64,000 nucleotides of DNA from Procambarus clarkii (GCF_040958095.1 NC_091228.1:6926200-6990199), one strand, 5' to 3'; counted from the stretch's first letter, positions 10,001-20,493 are shown. Numbers and translations: made by a program. Notes: generated by a model not told the origin, from the letters alone.

Positions 10001-12565
10001 CTCAGACTTTCTATATATGTAAGATATTTGTTTAAATCTCGAAATATTGCAAATGACTGAATCTCCTGCCACAGATTTTCTTCTTGAAGTGATCTTTCTT
10101 CCTTTTGTATTAATCCCATTGGCACGGACTGGTCGGTACAGGAGCGGAATTGCTTAGTGCAGAGTTGACGCTCGATCCCCGATGGTTCAAGCGATTGGGC
10201 ACCGTTCCTTCACTGTCCTCATATTCCATCTCTTTAATCAGTACTCTTTATTCTTTCAAGGTGTTACATAGTTAAATAAAATTCTCTACCTACAATCAAG
10301 AATTCCGGGTTCGAATCCCGGGCGGGACAGAAATGATTTGGCACATTTCCTTTCACCTAATGCCACTGTTCACCTAGTAGTGAGTAGTTACTCATGAGTT
10401 AGCCAGCTTATTATGGAGTTACATCCTAGGAGGGGTTAGCAATTGGACCATGGGAGAGAGGGGGGTAGGTGGTGTTCACTATGTTTACATGCAGTTCTCT
10501 CTGTTCATATGTTCACCAATAACTGTTCTTGTGTTCACCAATAACTGTCCTTGTGTTCACCAATAACTGTCCTTGTGTTCACCAATAACTGTTCTTGTGT
10601 TCACCAATAACTAACGAGGAGGCTGGGCTCCCACAGGGGACTACTACGTAGGTCAGAACATCTTCTACGAGTGGAGCAGCAGTAACGCCGGTTCCGTCTG
10701 GGAGACGGCTGTCAGACTTTGGTACGAAGAAGTCAAATATGTGCCCAACTACCTCATCAAAAGCTTCCAGTGAGTAATGCTTTCTTTAAGATATATTTCT
10801 TGGGGTTATCTTGAGTATTGGCCTTTGGTTCTGCTGTGGGAGCTGTTATTGGTCTCTGTTACTGTATGGAAGATATGGTTAAGTACCCAGTATGGAAGAT
10901 ATGGTTAAGTACCCAGTATGGAAGATATGGTTATGTACCTAGTATGGAAGATATGGTTAAGTACCCAGTATGGAAGATATGGTTATGTACCTAGTATGGA
11001 AGATATGGTTAAGTACCAAGTATGGAAGATATGGTTAAGTACCCAGTATGGAAGATATGGTTAAGTACCAAGTATGGAAGATATGCTAACGTACCCAGTA
11101 TGGAAGATATGCTAAAGTACCCAGTATGGAAGATATGCTAAAGTACCCAGGATGGAAGATATGCTTAAGTACCCAGTATGGAAGATATGCTAAAGTACCC
11201 AGGATGGAAGATATGCTAAAGTACCCAGTATGGAAGATATGCTAAAGTACCCAATATGGAATACATGCTAAAGTAGCAACTGTTTAGCTAACTGCATAGG
11301 AGAGACCGGCAAGAGTGTGACCCCTGGCAGGATAGCTGAAGAAGTAGAACATCTTTCTCTCCTTCAGGTCGATGGATCACGCGGTCATCGGCCACTACAC
11401 GCAGTTGGTATGGGCCGACACGCGGGAGATAGGCTGTGGCGCCGCCTACCACGACTGCTCCAAGGAATTCAAGGGACGAGTCTGGAAGCTGAAATGCAAA
11501 ATCTACGTTTGCAACTACGGCCCCACGTTAGTGCTCAGTGTGTCCTTATAAGTAGCTAATGCATTGTTTGTGGACAATGAATGGAACAGTGATTCGATAC
11601 TTTTAATAAGTAGAAGGGGGTACCCAGCGGTGCCCGGGTCTCTCTCTCCTATTGTGATAGATTAGTATTAGATTACCCACAGATATGTTAAATGATGTTG
11701 TTCTCGGAATATAATTGACCTTAGACTGTTTATTGGCTACCAAATATTATAATCAACTGCCTCCTTATAATTAGAATCATCTTTGGTTAACTATGTTACC
11801 AAGCAACGCTTCTCATCAACTAGCAAGATGTCCGGCAAATTGTAAGATGAATATGTTTGTTCAAAATAAAATAACAAATTGCTATGTAAGTAAAAGATAT
11901 TACATTCACGTTGATGAATGCAATGAAAACTGTTCATTGACCCGGTTCTCATATCGCAGTTCCTTGTTATCGTATCCCAGCTCCTTGTTATCGTATCCCA
12001 GCTCCTTGTTATCGTATCCAGCTCATTGTCCTCATATCCCAGCTCCTTGTCCTCATATCCTAGCTCCTTGTCCCCATATCCCAGCTCCTTGTCCCCATAT
12101 CCCAGCTCCTCGTCTTCATATCCCAGCTCCTCGTCTTCATATCCCAGCTCCTTGTTATCGTATCCCAGCTCCTTGTCCCCATATCCCAGCTCCTTGCGGT
12201 ATATAGTCATACTGGATTAGTGCTTTCTCCTCATAATTACCAAACGTGAAAACGTCTATTTCGTAACAATAACTCTGCTTAAAATTTGTTAACGTTAGAG
12301 ATCATGTTTTGCAAAACTGAAGGCACTTTACTTTCTCATTTTAAATTACACTAAGCTAGACCAATCCCTGGGTGCTTGCTTAACAACTTTATTTAAAAAA
12401 CCTTCATTCAATTCGTTATTGTTCCATATTGATATATATATTTTGTTTTGTTTCAGTGGCAACTTCCTCAAAAAACCCATGTATAACATTGGACCAGCTG
12501 CCTCCTCCTGTCCAGCCAATTCTCGCCCGTCATTAGAGTACCCTGGACTCTGCACATCCCACTGA
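2912..12565 (+). CDS. Multidomain CUB-CAP (antigen-5/CRISP-like) protein, 9 exons, 5' end missing
   Basis: Exons 2912-4058, 4527-4643, 6623-6735, 7587-7714, 8948-9083, 9479-9786, 10637-10769, 11368-11526 and 12457-12565 have AG/GT borders, and every splice phase matches (0, 0, 2, 1, 2, 1, 2, 2). Together they give 783 codons including the TGA at 12563. Order: about 382 residues rich in Lys, Arg and Ser; a six-Cys CUB-like domain; a Thr-run/Pro linker; a CAP domain of about 230 residues. The CAP signatures GHYTQLVW and [10 protein letters not shown] are intact, as are the His/Glu/Glu/His cavity residues (SHNRYR, WNEEL, WYEEV, GHYT). CAP proteins are normally secreted; the many Cys fit that. 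The first exon opens mid-codon with no Met nearby, so an upstream start exon, probably with a signal peptide, is missing or lies outside the window. CUB plus CAP in one chain is an unusual order. The function is not known. Confidence 0.88.
4245..4474. mobile_element. Palindrome-family element, copy 1 (two full arms)
   Basis: Left arm from caggcgataagtcacaataa to caagtcgattgtg; right arm is its reverse complement, ending ccacgttattgtgac. The central spacer is about 16 bp. It lies in the intron at 4059-4526 of the CUB-CAP gene. Confidence 0.8.
4527..4643 (+). CDS. CUB-CAP gene exon: start of CUB domain
   Basis: The acceptor ggcttcag is at 4519-4526 and the donor aaggtgtgt at 4644. The 39 codons contain [17 protein letters not shown], the usual opening of a CUB domain (CGG...G.i.SPgfP), followed by Cys-Phe-Trp. 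Both ends are phase 0. A tRNA-derived SINE begins about 15 bp after the donor. Confidence 0.88.
4656..5026 (+). mobile_element. Two tandem copies of tRNA-derived SINE family C
   Basis: 4656-4852 and about 4856-5026 each read taaccacttgggttgggcgg (or ggctggacgg), gcggtctcgcgtcatgcagg-like and ggcgttcaatccccgaccg (B box), then ggttgggcaccattcctttc and ctatatagtcgtaa. The second copy continues at 5227-5262 after an inserted MITE. Confidence 0.75.
5025..5226. mobile_element. MITE with about 22-bp TIRs, copy 1, inside a family-C SINE
   Basis: Left TIR ccctggaaacacaaaccgaa; right end ttcggtgtgtgtttagcagg is nearly its reverse complement. The inside is rich in gttacaacttg motifs. It interrupts the second SINE-C copy, whose tail continues at 5227. 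Confidence 0.8.
5826..5946. repeat. Hairpin of about 120 bp in a CUB-CAP intron
   Basis: aagacaggaatttcgtaagt ... aatacatcttcagaaggatc, then the complementary arm ending aaattcctgtctta. Confidence 0.75.
6378..6520 (+). mobile_element. Diverged tRNA-like SINE fragment
   Basis: atagccggtatagcaccagc with a B-box-like gtgttcgatcctcg, then ggccaatggtataatctccc. It lies in an intron of the CUB-CAP gene. Confidence 0.4.
6623..6735 (+). CDS. CUB-CAP gene exon: middle of CUB domain
   Basis: The acceptor is cccgtacag and the donor is caaggtact. The translation [20 protein letters not shown] continues to CLRDHLAI and carries the central Cys pair and hydrophobic strands of a CUB fold. Phase 0 in and phase 2 out match the neighbouring exons. 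Confidence 0.83.
6790..7183. mobile_element. Foldback MITE with arms of about 190 bp
   Basis: The left arm (tatatccaacccattctcgc ... ttacttaacctata) is repeated as the reverse complement after a spacer of only about 6 bp, ending gcgagaacgggttgatatat. Arms differ at a few sites. It lies in the intron after the middle CUB exon. Confidence 0.85.
7465..7572 (+). mobile_element. SINE family C tail fragment
   Basis: ggacaccattcctttccccc through caatattctcgtaatggctt. It lies just upstream of a CUB exon and supplies part of the pyrimidine-rich stretch before that acceptor. Confidence 0.6.
7587..7714 (+). CDS. CUB-CAP gene exon: end of CUB domain
   Basis: The acceptor is ctctccttag and the donor ttggtaagt is strong. 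The translation starts [20 protein letters not shown] and ends with VCSWETT. This resembles the second half of a CUB domain, where 'l.l.S....v.v.f.' strands follow a Cys. Phase 2 in and phase 1 out fit. Confidence 0.85.
7765..7930 (-). mobile_element. SINE family D, diverged partial copy
   Basis: Contains cttacagtcttgtaaagccg, tctcgggcaggtccttaatc and a B-box remnant (ggatttgaacccaaatc). It lies in an intron of the CUB-CAP gene. Confidence 0.55.
8549..8912 (+). repeat. 32-bp minisatellite, about 11 copies
   Basis: Unit ttgccataccaagaagtacc followed by ttcttctt/cagag/tg. It lies in the CUB-CAP intron, 36 bp before the linker exon. Confidence 0.9.
8948..9083 (+). CDS. CUB-CAP gene exon: Thr/Pro linker
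   Basis: The acceptor is gcttctcag and the donor is ccaggtcag. After a short stretch ([13 protein letters not shown]) comes a run of about 15 Thr, then PPPP. This is a typical extended, probably O-glycosylated linker between extracellular domains. The ACC/ACA codons form a trinucleotide-like tract, so its length may vary between individuals. Confidence 0.85.
9199..9400. mobile_element. MITE with about 22-bp TIRs, copy 2
   Basis: Same length (202 bp) and nearly the same sequence as the copy at 5025. It lies in the intron at 9084-9478 of the same gene. A third copy (20229-20316 plus 20494-20545) is split by a palindrome-family element. Confidence 0.8.
9479..9786 (+). CDS. CUB-CAP gene exon: N-terminal half of CAP domain
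   Basis: The acceptor is cctgcag. The donor, at 9787, is the gtaaga in tctagtaaga. The 102 codons include [14 protein letters not shown] and a second Cys pair, the N-terminal block typical of antigen-5 proteins. They also include [14 protein letters not shown], with the first CAP-cavity His, and [15 protein letters not shown], with the first cavity Glu. NHT is a possible N-glycosylation site. The region matches arthropod venom-allergen-5-like proteins. Confidence 0.93.
10125..10440 (+). mobile_element. Two diverged tRNA-derived SINE fragments
   Basis: 10125-10290 resembles family C (gattgggcaccgttccttca). 10296-10440 has a B box (gggttcgaatcccgg) followed by a diverged A/B-type core (tcacctagtagtgag). 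Both lie in the intron at 9787-10636. Confidence 0.5.
10508..10612 (+). repeat. 23-bp tandem repeat, five copies
   Basis: Unit gttcaccaataactgtcctt plus gt. It lies just before the central CAP exon. Confidence 0.8.
10637..10769 (+). CDS. CUB-CAP gene exon: central CAP domain
   Basis: The acceptor is ctcccacag and the donor is ccagtgagt. It encodes [11 protein letters not shown] followed by [16 protein letters not shown], the standard CAP 'vGQN...W..av..WydEv' block with the second cavity Glu. Confidence 0.93.
10866..11275 (+). repeat. 26-bp minisatellite, about 15 copies
   Basis: Unit tatggaagatatggttaagt plus acccag, with a second variant (tatgctaaag) taking over after 11085. It fills most of the intron before the CAP1 exon. 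Confidence 0.9.
11368..11526 (+). CDS. CUB-CAP gene exon: CAP1 and CAP2 signatures
   Basis: The acceptor is ctccttcag and the donor is cacgttagt. It encodes [20 protein letters not shown] (CAP1) and ends KIYVCNYGP (start of CAP2). Four further Cys fit the usual disulphide set. Confidence 0.95.
11945..12200 (+). repeat. 21-bp minisatellite, about 12 copies
   Basis: Unit tcccagctccttgtcctcat-like, open in several frames by chance. It lies in the last intron of the CUB-CAP gene. Confidence 0.9.
12457..12565 (+). CDS. CUB-CAP gene terminal exon
   Basis: The acceptor is tgtttcag. The exon completes CAP2 (TGN) and continues [16 protein letters not shown] to a final LCTSH and TGA at 12563-12565. 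The C-terminal Cys pair fits antigen-5 proteins. Confidence 0.93.
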
Positions 12566-13067
12566 TGTGTAGAGTCAGTGTGACTCTTGGACTCTCAGCC
12601 TCCTGAACCACCTGCGTAGCTCTCTGACATCTGATTCACGACAGTTGGTCTCTTAAGAGTGCCCCGGCCCGCCCTCTCCTTAGACGTGTGTCAAGAGCCT
12701 TGGCTCTCTTCAACAAAGAACTATCGTCAGATTTGATCATGGCAATTTAGGGTTGTGAAAATCGTTTAACAGTTGTCTGTTCAGAACTGCTGGCAAGCGC
12801 CTATCAGGTGCAAGACCTATCAGGACCTCAAGGCAATACACTGGTGGAAAAAACAAATGCTGCTTCGTGCAAGTCTTAGATTCTGTTTGCGACGGATCCG
12901 CAAATAGTGGAAAAGATTGAAGAGGACAGAAAATAGGAATAAGTGGCCAAGAACTTCACTTTTAAATATTGCCAAGATGGGTGCTCCCTACATGCTATTA
13001 TTCAGTGTTTTTCTCCTAATATTTTGCCCCCCATTAGATAAGTCCCAGTTGAAGGAGTATTCAAAGA

Positions 13068-13145
13068 CGATGAATAAATCCACAAGGGCCGTAACGAGGA
13101 TTCGAACTTACGTCCGAGAGGATCCCAGACGCTGCCTTAAAGACG
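13068..13145 (-). mobile_element. tRNA-like SINE fragment in the CUB-CAP 3' flank
   Basis: Minus strand: ggcagcgtctgggatcctct, B-box-like gttcgaatcctcgtt, then cccttgtggatttattc. It supplies the AATAAA at 13073. Confidence 0.5.
13073..13078 (+). promoter_or_regulatory. Possible polyadenylation signal of the CUB-CAP gene
   Basis: An AATAAA lies about 510 bp after the stop codon. It sits at the edge of a reverse-oriented SINE fragment, so the 3' UTR may use a mobile element's sequence. No transcript evidence is available. Confidence 0.3.
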
Positions 13146-13780
13146 ATATCCCCCTGTCATATCAATTAAGAAAGTCTCTTAAAGACTGTTTCAAAGACGT
13201 TGTTATAGTCGATGTTGTATGCGACTAATGAGCAATTTAAGTGTCGATCAGTGACAGAGAACAATCGAAAAAAAAACGTAAAGTCTAAATAGGCCATTTA
13301 ACACTACTCTTCAACCCCTAACAACACCAAATTCCTAGATATCATTCAGGAAGCCATTATGATGTTTCAGATTTAGCTACTCAGAACGAAGTGTCTATGT
13401 AGCACGGGCTATGGTGAGCCCGTAAACCATTATGAGAGCAGAAAGCCATAATGCTCGGCACTGTTGGAACATATCAGCTTCGTGATGGATTAGATCTGCC
13501 TCAGTGACAAAGATATATATGTGAAATTTGTTGTATCTGAGAGTTACAGTGAAGAGTTCCGTAACGACACGGATGTAAAGGTTCCGACACTCTCTCGCAA
13601 TATCACCAGCTTCCTCTTCTCGAAATTGTTCAAGAATAGTGCGGCTTTTGTTCAGAAATTTAAGGTAAAGTGTTCAAAATCTGGAAATTGTTAGTGATAT
13701 ACTGGTTTACTGAGAAATTAAATAATTGTTGACACAATTGTTGTTATTTGGTATGAATGTTTCACATTACTCACCAAGGC

Positions 13781-13989
13781 TATCTTGAGGTTATCTTGAG
13801 ATGATTTCGGGGCTTTAGTGTCCCCGCGGCCCGGTCCTCGACCAGGCCTCCACCCCCAGGAAGCAGCCCGTGACAGCTGACTAACTCCAAATGAGGAGTG
13901 CTTCCTTACTAAACTGGACATGAGGTATCGTTAAGTAAGGTGTTTTCGGGGCTTAGCGTCCCCGCGGCTCGGTCGTCGACCAGGCCTCC
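13781..13989 (-). mobile_element. Two partial family-A SINE tails
   Basis: 13781-13888 carries the tail and half the core. 13936-13989 carries only ttttcggggcttagcgtccc and the following part. Both are in reverse orientation. Confidence 0.65.
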
Positions 13990-14338
13990 TTACCTCACTG
14001 GCTGAGAGCTATTCCTCGATGAAACAGTTGCGTAATAGACAAAACTTCCTCGACACAAGGGCTGTTTCAGCAAAGTTTCAGCAAAGAAAGTGTTGATGAT
14101 CGTGTGTGTGTATATTGACGTCCTAAAGAGCAGTACACCATGCTGAAGTGTTCACAAGAGATCCTGACTATAGCAGAGATACTTTATAGACACGTATCTA
14201 TTCACCAGAAATAGATATTTAACAGCAAAGTTGACTATTTGTGCGAAATTCAGGCACATTACATGGTTTTTCTCAGTGAGAAATGTTGAAGAATAGCATT
14301 AAGTTTCTCATATCCTCCGAATTTTGTCCCCACAACGC

Positions 14339-14393
<55 letters not shown>

Positions 14394-14715
14394 GGTATAT
14401 CCGTGATAATATATATATTGTACTGTAAATGATGTAATACTATTATTATTATATAATTTAATATCTATCACTTTTTGCTATAGTACCTTTTGTGTCTTAG
14501 CTAATGAACCCCAACTATTTAGAAGCAAATAATGTCTATGATTGTATTGTGCAAATGTTTAATATATATATATATATATATAGAAAACCTGTTCTCACAA
14601 TTTGTGCCTCTATGTATGTCCTATGAACACAAGTGTAAAAATTGAGTTTGTTTAAATGTGTTTGAACTACATTGTTAGGCAAAATTATTCAGTTTAGACA
14701 CTTGCCAAATCATAA

Positions 14716-14746
<31 letters not shown>

Positions 14747-14747
14747 T

Positions 14748-15045
14748 TACTAGTTGTGTTTTTGCGGGGGTTGAGCTTTGCTCTTTCGGCCCGCCTCTCA
14801 ACTGTCAATCAACTGTTTACTAACTACTTTTTTTTTTTTTTTTTTTTTTTCCCACACCACACACACACACCCCAGGAAGCAGCCCGTGACAGCTGACTAA
14901 CTCCCAGGTACCTATTTACTGCTAGGTAACAGGGGCACTTAGGGTGAAAGAAACTTTGCCCATTTGTTTCTGCCTCGTGCGGGAATCGAACCCGCGCCAC
15001 AGAATTACGAGTCCTGCGCGCTATCCACCAGGCTACGAGGCCCCT
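14748..15045 (-). mobile_element. tRNA-derived SINE family B, full length
   Basis: On the minus strand: head ggggcctcgtagcctggtgg, B box gggttcgattcccgc, the same core as family A, a poly(A) stretch (poly-T 14829-14850), then ttgacagttgagaggcgggc and the aactag tail. The anticodon-like loop ctcgtaa suggests a Thr(CGU)-type head. (TG)n tracts bound it. Confidence 0.75.
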
Positions 15046-15046
15046 A

Positions 15047-15074
<28 letters not shown>

Positions 15075-15085
<11 letters not shown>

Positions 15086-15276
15086 TGTACTCATCTAGTT
15101 GTACTCACCTAGTTGTGTTTGCGGGGGTTGAGCTCTGGCTCTTTGGTCCCGCCTCTCAACCGTCAATCAACAGGCGTACAGATTCCTGAGCCTATCGGGC
15201 TCTATCATATCTACACTTGAAACTGTGTATGGAGTCAGCCTCCACCACATCACCCCCTAATGCATTCCATAAATTT

Positions 15277-15278
<2 letters not shown>
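15075..15278 (-). mobile_element. LINE 3' end, reverse copy of the third family
   Basis: Reverse complement of the 28316-28533 tail: ggcgggaccaaagagccaga, then the short coding remnant. It is bounded by (TG)n tracts on both sides. Confidence 0.55.
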
Positions 15279-15352
<74 letters not shown>

Positions 15353-16224
15353 GAATCAGACATTACCTTTGAACATATAAGTGTGTATTATACCACATAC
15401 TGCGTTTTAAATTATAATAGCAAAGGCAACTAGTGCTTAAGGGCGAGTGTACTACTATAGTGCAAGCCCTCGAGCGTGGTCGGGGGACACGCTACTGTGA
15501 TAGTGTGGTTAAGATAGTATGCATCACACACACTTACCATGTGTACGAACCATATGTATCACACCGGCTCTTAAACGTTCAGCCATGTATAGTGTCTTGT
15601 TGATAAACGTACCCTTTTCACCCTCAAAAAGGGCATTGAAGGATATGTATACAACATTTGGTGTTGTAGATATCCTCGATCTCAGAAATACTGACCCCAT
15701 TCTGGGGTCAGTACGAAAGGGAGAGGTGTGAGTGATCAGGGCAGGGACCTCCCAGCCCCCAGAGATGCAGCTTGGGTTCTGGTATTTTGTTTAGGACCTT
15801 CCCACCCTCTGGACGGATTATTTAAGGTCACCACGAAATACTTTCTGACCAACCAGTAAGAATATTTGCGTCCTGAACATCATCCAGAGCTTTAAGTATG
15901 CACCAAGAAGCTCCAAGAGGTATATACCACCTCTCGAGGTGTATATACCTCTTTATATATATAATGATCTTATGTATAAGACCAAATACAGTTTAATTAT
16001 GAAGGAGTCCAACGTATTCTAGCTTTCCTAGACCCCATTGTTCTAGACCCCCATTGGGCCTGGACCCCATTGCTCTAGACCCGCATTGGGCCTGGACCCC
16101 ATTGTTCTAGACCCCCATCTGGGACCACACACAACCGCTTATCATAACACAGACTTCTCAACTGCACCTGGAATATAATCAAACTATGTTTACAGTGTGA
16201 CGTTATCAATCATATATTAAAAAT

Positions 16225-16318
<94 letters not shown>

Positions 16319-16869
16319 ACGAAGACACAGTTACTGACACTATATTAACTCGACTGAAATACTCTATAGGATGATTTTCCTCAAGTCTGATAGTCCTGTA
16401 ATATTTTCCTCACAAGTCTTACAATGTTTTTAATACATGGAAGTTTGGGGTGTCACTTTGTATATCCTTAATTATCTTTTCCTGTAGTGTTTTGTAATCC
16501 ATATTTGTTGGGTGTTTGAAGTCAAGAAGTGGAGAATAATTAATGATTTTCATTTTTTTTATTTCATGACGTTTCCTGACGTCAACCTCTGACTTCAATG
16601 ACATCAACTGGAGTTAAATGATTGGTAAATATATGAATCTAATTCACCGACAAACGCGAAAATTATCTGTAATTACATCAAGTTTTAATCAACGACTTTT
16701 CCTGTTCTTCTTTTTAACTAATCCATCATCAGATGAACAAGTCACAATCTAGTTACATTTAATTAAAATTATTCATCAATTATACAACCTTAACATTAAG
16801 TATTTCTATTATAACGTGGGAAGATATACAAATATTAATTATTAACCAATCAAATGACTCTTTAAAACT

Positions 16870-16870
16870 T

Positions 16871-16957
<87 letters not shown>
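16870..16957. repeat. (TA)n microsatellite
   Basis: Interrupted once by an extra T. Others: 26289-26323, 27425-27531, 33229-33306, 43842-43879, 44270-44337. Confidence 0.95.
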
Positions 16958-16960
<3 letters not shown>

Positions 16961-17227
16961 TATACATGCTAGTTTATAATTTGCACTCCCTAAAAAAATT
17001 GTATACACACTAGAAGAGATAATATTATCCATGATGCACAATGCAATCGCAAATAGCTTGATGAATCAGGGAGTGACGAGGAACTCTTTAGTTATATCCC
17101 ACTTTCAGAGCTTCAATCTATTCCTAATAATTATTATATTTATAACTTTATATTTAAGAACTAACTTGATTAACTAGAAAGGTATTATATGGATATCAAA
17201 CTACATCTTTCATATCATATTATATCA

Positions 17228-17445
17228 AGAGATTATATTAAAATTTAACTCATTTTTCATTCAAAATCATACATAAGTGATAAAAATATCTATTTGTTTT
17301 TTTTAATACTGAAATAAAGTAAAAAATAAAAAAAAAATTTATATTAAAATTTAACTCATTTTTCATTCAAAATCATAGATAAGTGATAAAAATATCTATT
17401 TGCTTTTTTTAATACTGAAATAAAGTAAAAAATAAAAAATAAAAA
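17228..17445 (+). repeat. Tandem duplication of about 105 bp in AT-rich DNA
   Basis: ttatattaaaatttaactca ... aataaagtaaaaaataaaaa occurs twice in a row with a few differences. Confidence 0.8.
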
Positions 17446-17789
17446 ACTGGAAAATCGCTGAAAAAATAAAATCATATTGTAGAGATTTTTTAACAAATAA
17501 TAAATATGAAAAATATGACATACATTGTCTTTTGTGTGTGAATAAATACTGTTTAACGAGACTCACTTTTGTTTAATCTTAAGAATTTAACAAAATATTT
17601 AGCTATTTTCTACTCATTTATTTTTAAGATGTCGATGTTAATCGCAATATTAAATCGGTTCTCGACATATTATTTATTATTGGGAAGTGCAATGATAATA
17701 GATCTTTGACTTTTACTTTTATTTACTTTTAAAGTTTTAACTTTAAAACCCCAGTCCTTCTGAGATGTGATAGAGGGTGAAGGACCCTA

Positions 17790-19145
17790 GCAGTGCCAGG
17801 AGCCCTTGGTACAGCAAGCAGTGCCAGGAGCCCTTGGTATAGCAAGCAGTGCCAGGAGCCCTTGGTATAGCAGTGCCTGGAGTCCTTGGTATAGCAGTGC
17901 CTGGAGTCCTTGGTATAGCAATGCCTGGAGCCCTTGATATAGCAGTGCCAGGAGCCCTTGGTATAGCAAGCAGTGCTAGGAGCCCTTGGTATAGCAGTGC
18001 CAGGAGCCCTTGGTATAGCAAGCAGTGCCAGGAGCCCTTGGTATAGCAGTGCCAGGAGCCCTTGGTATAGCAGTGCCAGGAGCCCTTGGTATAGCAATGC
18101 CTGGAGCCCTTGATATAGCAGTGCCAGGAGCCCTTGATATAGCAGTGCCAGGAGCCCTTGGTATAGCAAGCAGTGCCAGGAGCCCTTGGTATAGCAGTGC
18201 CAGGAGCCCTTGGTATAGCAAGCAGTGCCAGGAGCCCTTGGTATAGCAAGCAGTGCCAGGAGAGCTTGGTATAGCAAGCAGTGCCAGGAGCCCTTGGTAT
18301 AGCAAGTAGTGCCAGGAGTCCTTGGTAGAGCAAGCAGTGCCAGGAGAGCTTGGTATAGCAAGCAGTGCCAGGAGCCCTTGGTATAGCAAGCAGTGCCAGG
18401 AGCCCTTGGTATAGCAAGCAGTGCCAAGAGTCCTTGGTATAGCAAGCAGTGCCAGGAGCCCTTGGTACAGCAAGCAGTGCCAGGAGCCCTTGGTATAGCA
18501 AGCAGTGCCAGGAGCCCTTGGTATAGCAAGCAGTGCCAGGAGCCCTTGGTATAGCAAGCAGTGCCAGGAGCCCTTGGTATAGCAAGCAGTGCCAGGAGCC
18601 CTTGGTACAGCAAGCAGTGCCAGGAGCCCTTGGTACAGCAAGCAGTGCCAGGAGCCCTTGGTACAGCAAGCAGTGCCAGGAGCCCTTGGTACAGCAAGCA
18701 GTGCCAGGAGCCCTTGGTATAGCAAGCAGTGCCAGGAGTCCTTGGTATAGCAGTGCCAGGAGCCCTTGGTATAGTAAGCAGTGCCAGGAGCCCTTGGTAT
18801 AGCAAGCAGTGCCAGGAGTCCTTGGTATAGCAGTGCCAGGAGCCCTTGGTATAGTAAGCAGTGCCAGGAGCCCTTGGTACAGCAAGCAGTGCCAGGAGCC
18901 CTTGGTATAGCAAGCAGTGCCAGGAGTCCTTGGTATAGCAGTGCCAGGAGCCCTTGGTATAGTAAGCAGTGCCAGGAGCCCTTGGTATAGCAAGCAGTGC
19001 CAGGAGTCCTTGGTATAGCAGTGCCAGGAGCCCTTGGTATAGTAAGCAGTGCCAGGAGCCCTTGGTACAGCAAGCAGTGCCAGGAGCCCTTGGTATAGCA
19101 AGCAGTGCCAGAAACCCTTGCTATAGCAGTGCCAGAAACCCTTAC
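17790..19145 (+). repeat. 24/28-bp minisatellite, about 50 copies
   Basis: Unit agcagtgccaggagcccttg plus gtat, with or without an extra agca, so two unit lengths alternate. Long frames exist on both strands but only because the repeat lacks stops. Confidence 0.95.
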
Positions 19146-20134
19146 TATACTCCCACTACAATACTGTATTTATACACCATAGAATAGAGGGCGACGGCTT
19201 TCCCATGTATAGGCCTAGATGCTCTCTAAAAAAACTAATTATTCCCCCCCTTATTCCTACTAAACAACTAATCTTGACTGACAATGTAGCTATACGATAT
19301 ATTCTACCTTTCAACAAATAGTTAAAAATGATCCTAACTATATCGATAGCTAAATACACGAAGGGAAAAAAAGCCCTTCAAGATGATCTACGATTTAACA
19401 CGTCAAAATGTGGATAATATCACACTATCTTCCACTAAGATTAGCGTGTCTGTTATCCTGTTTTAATATTAAGATTTGTAAATATTTTTTGTATGTGAAT
19501 TATATGTGAATTATATGTGTGGACGCGTCTGAGATGGAGGGAACGGCTAGTATCTTGACCCTCATTCAGCGCCTTCAGCCTGGAAGTGTTCTCCAAGATG
19601 ATAAATGTTCTCCTAGATGATAAAGTGTTCTCCAAGACTCGACTCACGTGTCGGGAGAAGAATGGCTCTTAAGGTGTGTTTGAGAATAAGGGTTGGGAAG
19701 TCGTAGCCACCTCTCACTAGTCAGTATATGAGTTAGATTTTTACAATAAAGGTTTGGGTACGGAAAAAAAATATTATGTTCTTATTATCCTAGTGTTTTT
19801 CTGGTGATTCTGTTACTCTTATTAGAGTCTAGTGTGTTGACAAACGTTAATAAAGCAACGAACTATGGAACAACGTCGACTGAAACATGCGTAAAGCAGC
19901 CACAAAAATACGCTCGATCGTATTAATCGCGCGTATTAATACCTCACTTAAACTCCGGATTGCACTCACATATAAATCCCAACTAAGTCAATTAAGTACG
20001 GTGATTAATCTCTCGAGTTGTGATACGCTGAAGCTCTAATTGTTTTGAGTAATTTTCTGCGATATTGCTGTACTGTTAACTGTTACGCTGATTAAATATT
20101 GCCATTTATAATATTACGCAACTCCAGTTCCCTT
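19146..20134. other. No gene recognised
   Basis: A small tctccaagatgataaatgtt duplication lies at 19590-19640. Nothing else is supported. Confidence 0.6.
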
Positions 20135-20316
20135 TGATTGATTGATTGATTGATGAAGATTAAGCCACCCAAGAGGTAGCACGGGCATGAATAGCCCGTA
20201 AGTGATAAAATTTTTTTTAAGTCAATGTGATCATTGGTCGTGTTACAGAGTTGTTACAACTTGTTTATAAAGTTGTTATGGCGCGTTAAAAAGGCGTTAC
20301 AAGTTGTTACATCTTC

Positions 20317-20493
20317 CAGGCGATGAGTCACAATAACGTGGCTAAAGTATGTTGACCAAACCACACACTAGAAAGTGAAGGGACGACGACGTTTCGGTCC
20401 GTCCTGGACCATTCTCAAGTCGCTTGTCACAATCAACGGACCGAAACATCGTCGTCCCTTCACCTTCTAGTGTGTGTGGTCCGGTCAACATAC
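20317..20493. mobile_element. Palindrome-family element, copy 2, inside a MITE
   Basis: Left arm complete, right arm shortened at the centre. Both flanks (20229-20316 and 20494-20545) are the two halves of the MITE seen at 5025 and 9199, so this is a nested insertion. Confidence 0.75.

Larger units (their letters stand above)
14342..16314. repeat. Cluster of TA and TG microsatellites
   Basis: (TA)n 14342-14390; (GT)n 14721-14747; (TG)n 15050-15083, 15279-15350 and 16229-16314. Several start exactly at a SINE or LINE 3' end (aactaggtgagtacac). Confidence 0.9.
15360..17740. other. No gene recognised
   Basis: AT-rich DNA with a short repeat of ctagaccccattg words at 16020-16130, microsatellites and the 105-bp duplication. 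No coding pattern was seen on either strand. Confidence 0.6.

Noticed and set aside
12917-13228. 103-codon frame with a hydrophobic stretch after the CUB-CAP stop
   Set aside because: Its second half is a reverse SINE fragment, and the first half has no supporting features.
17729-19187. Very long open frames on both strands (up to 452 codons)
   Set aside because: They are stop-free readings of a 24/28-bp minisatellite in several frames, with no start context, splice sites or conservation signal.
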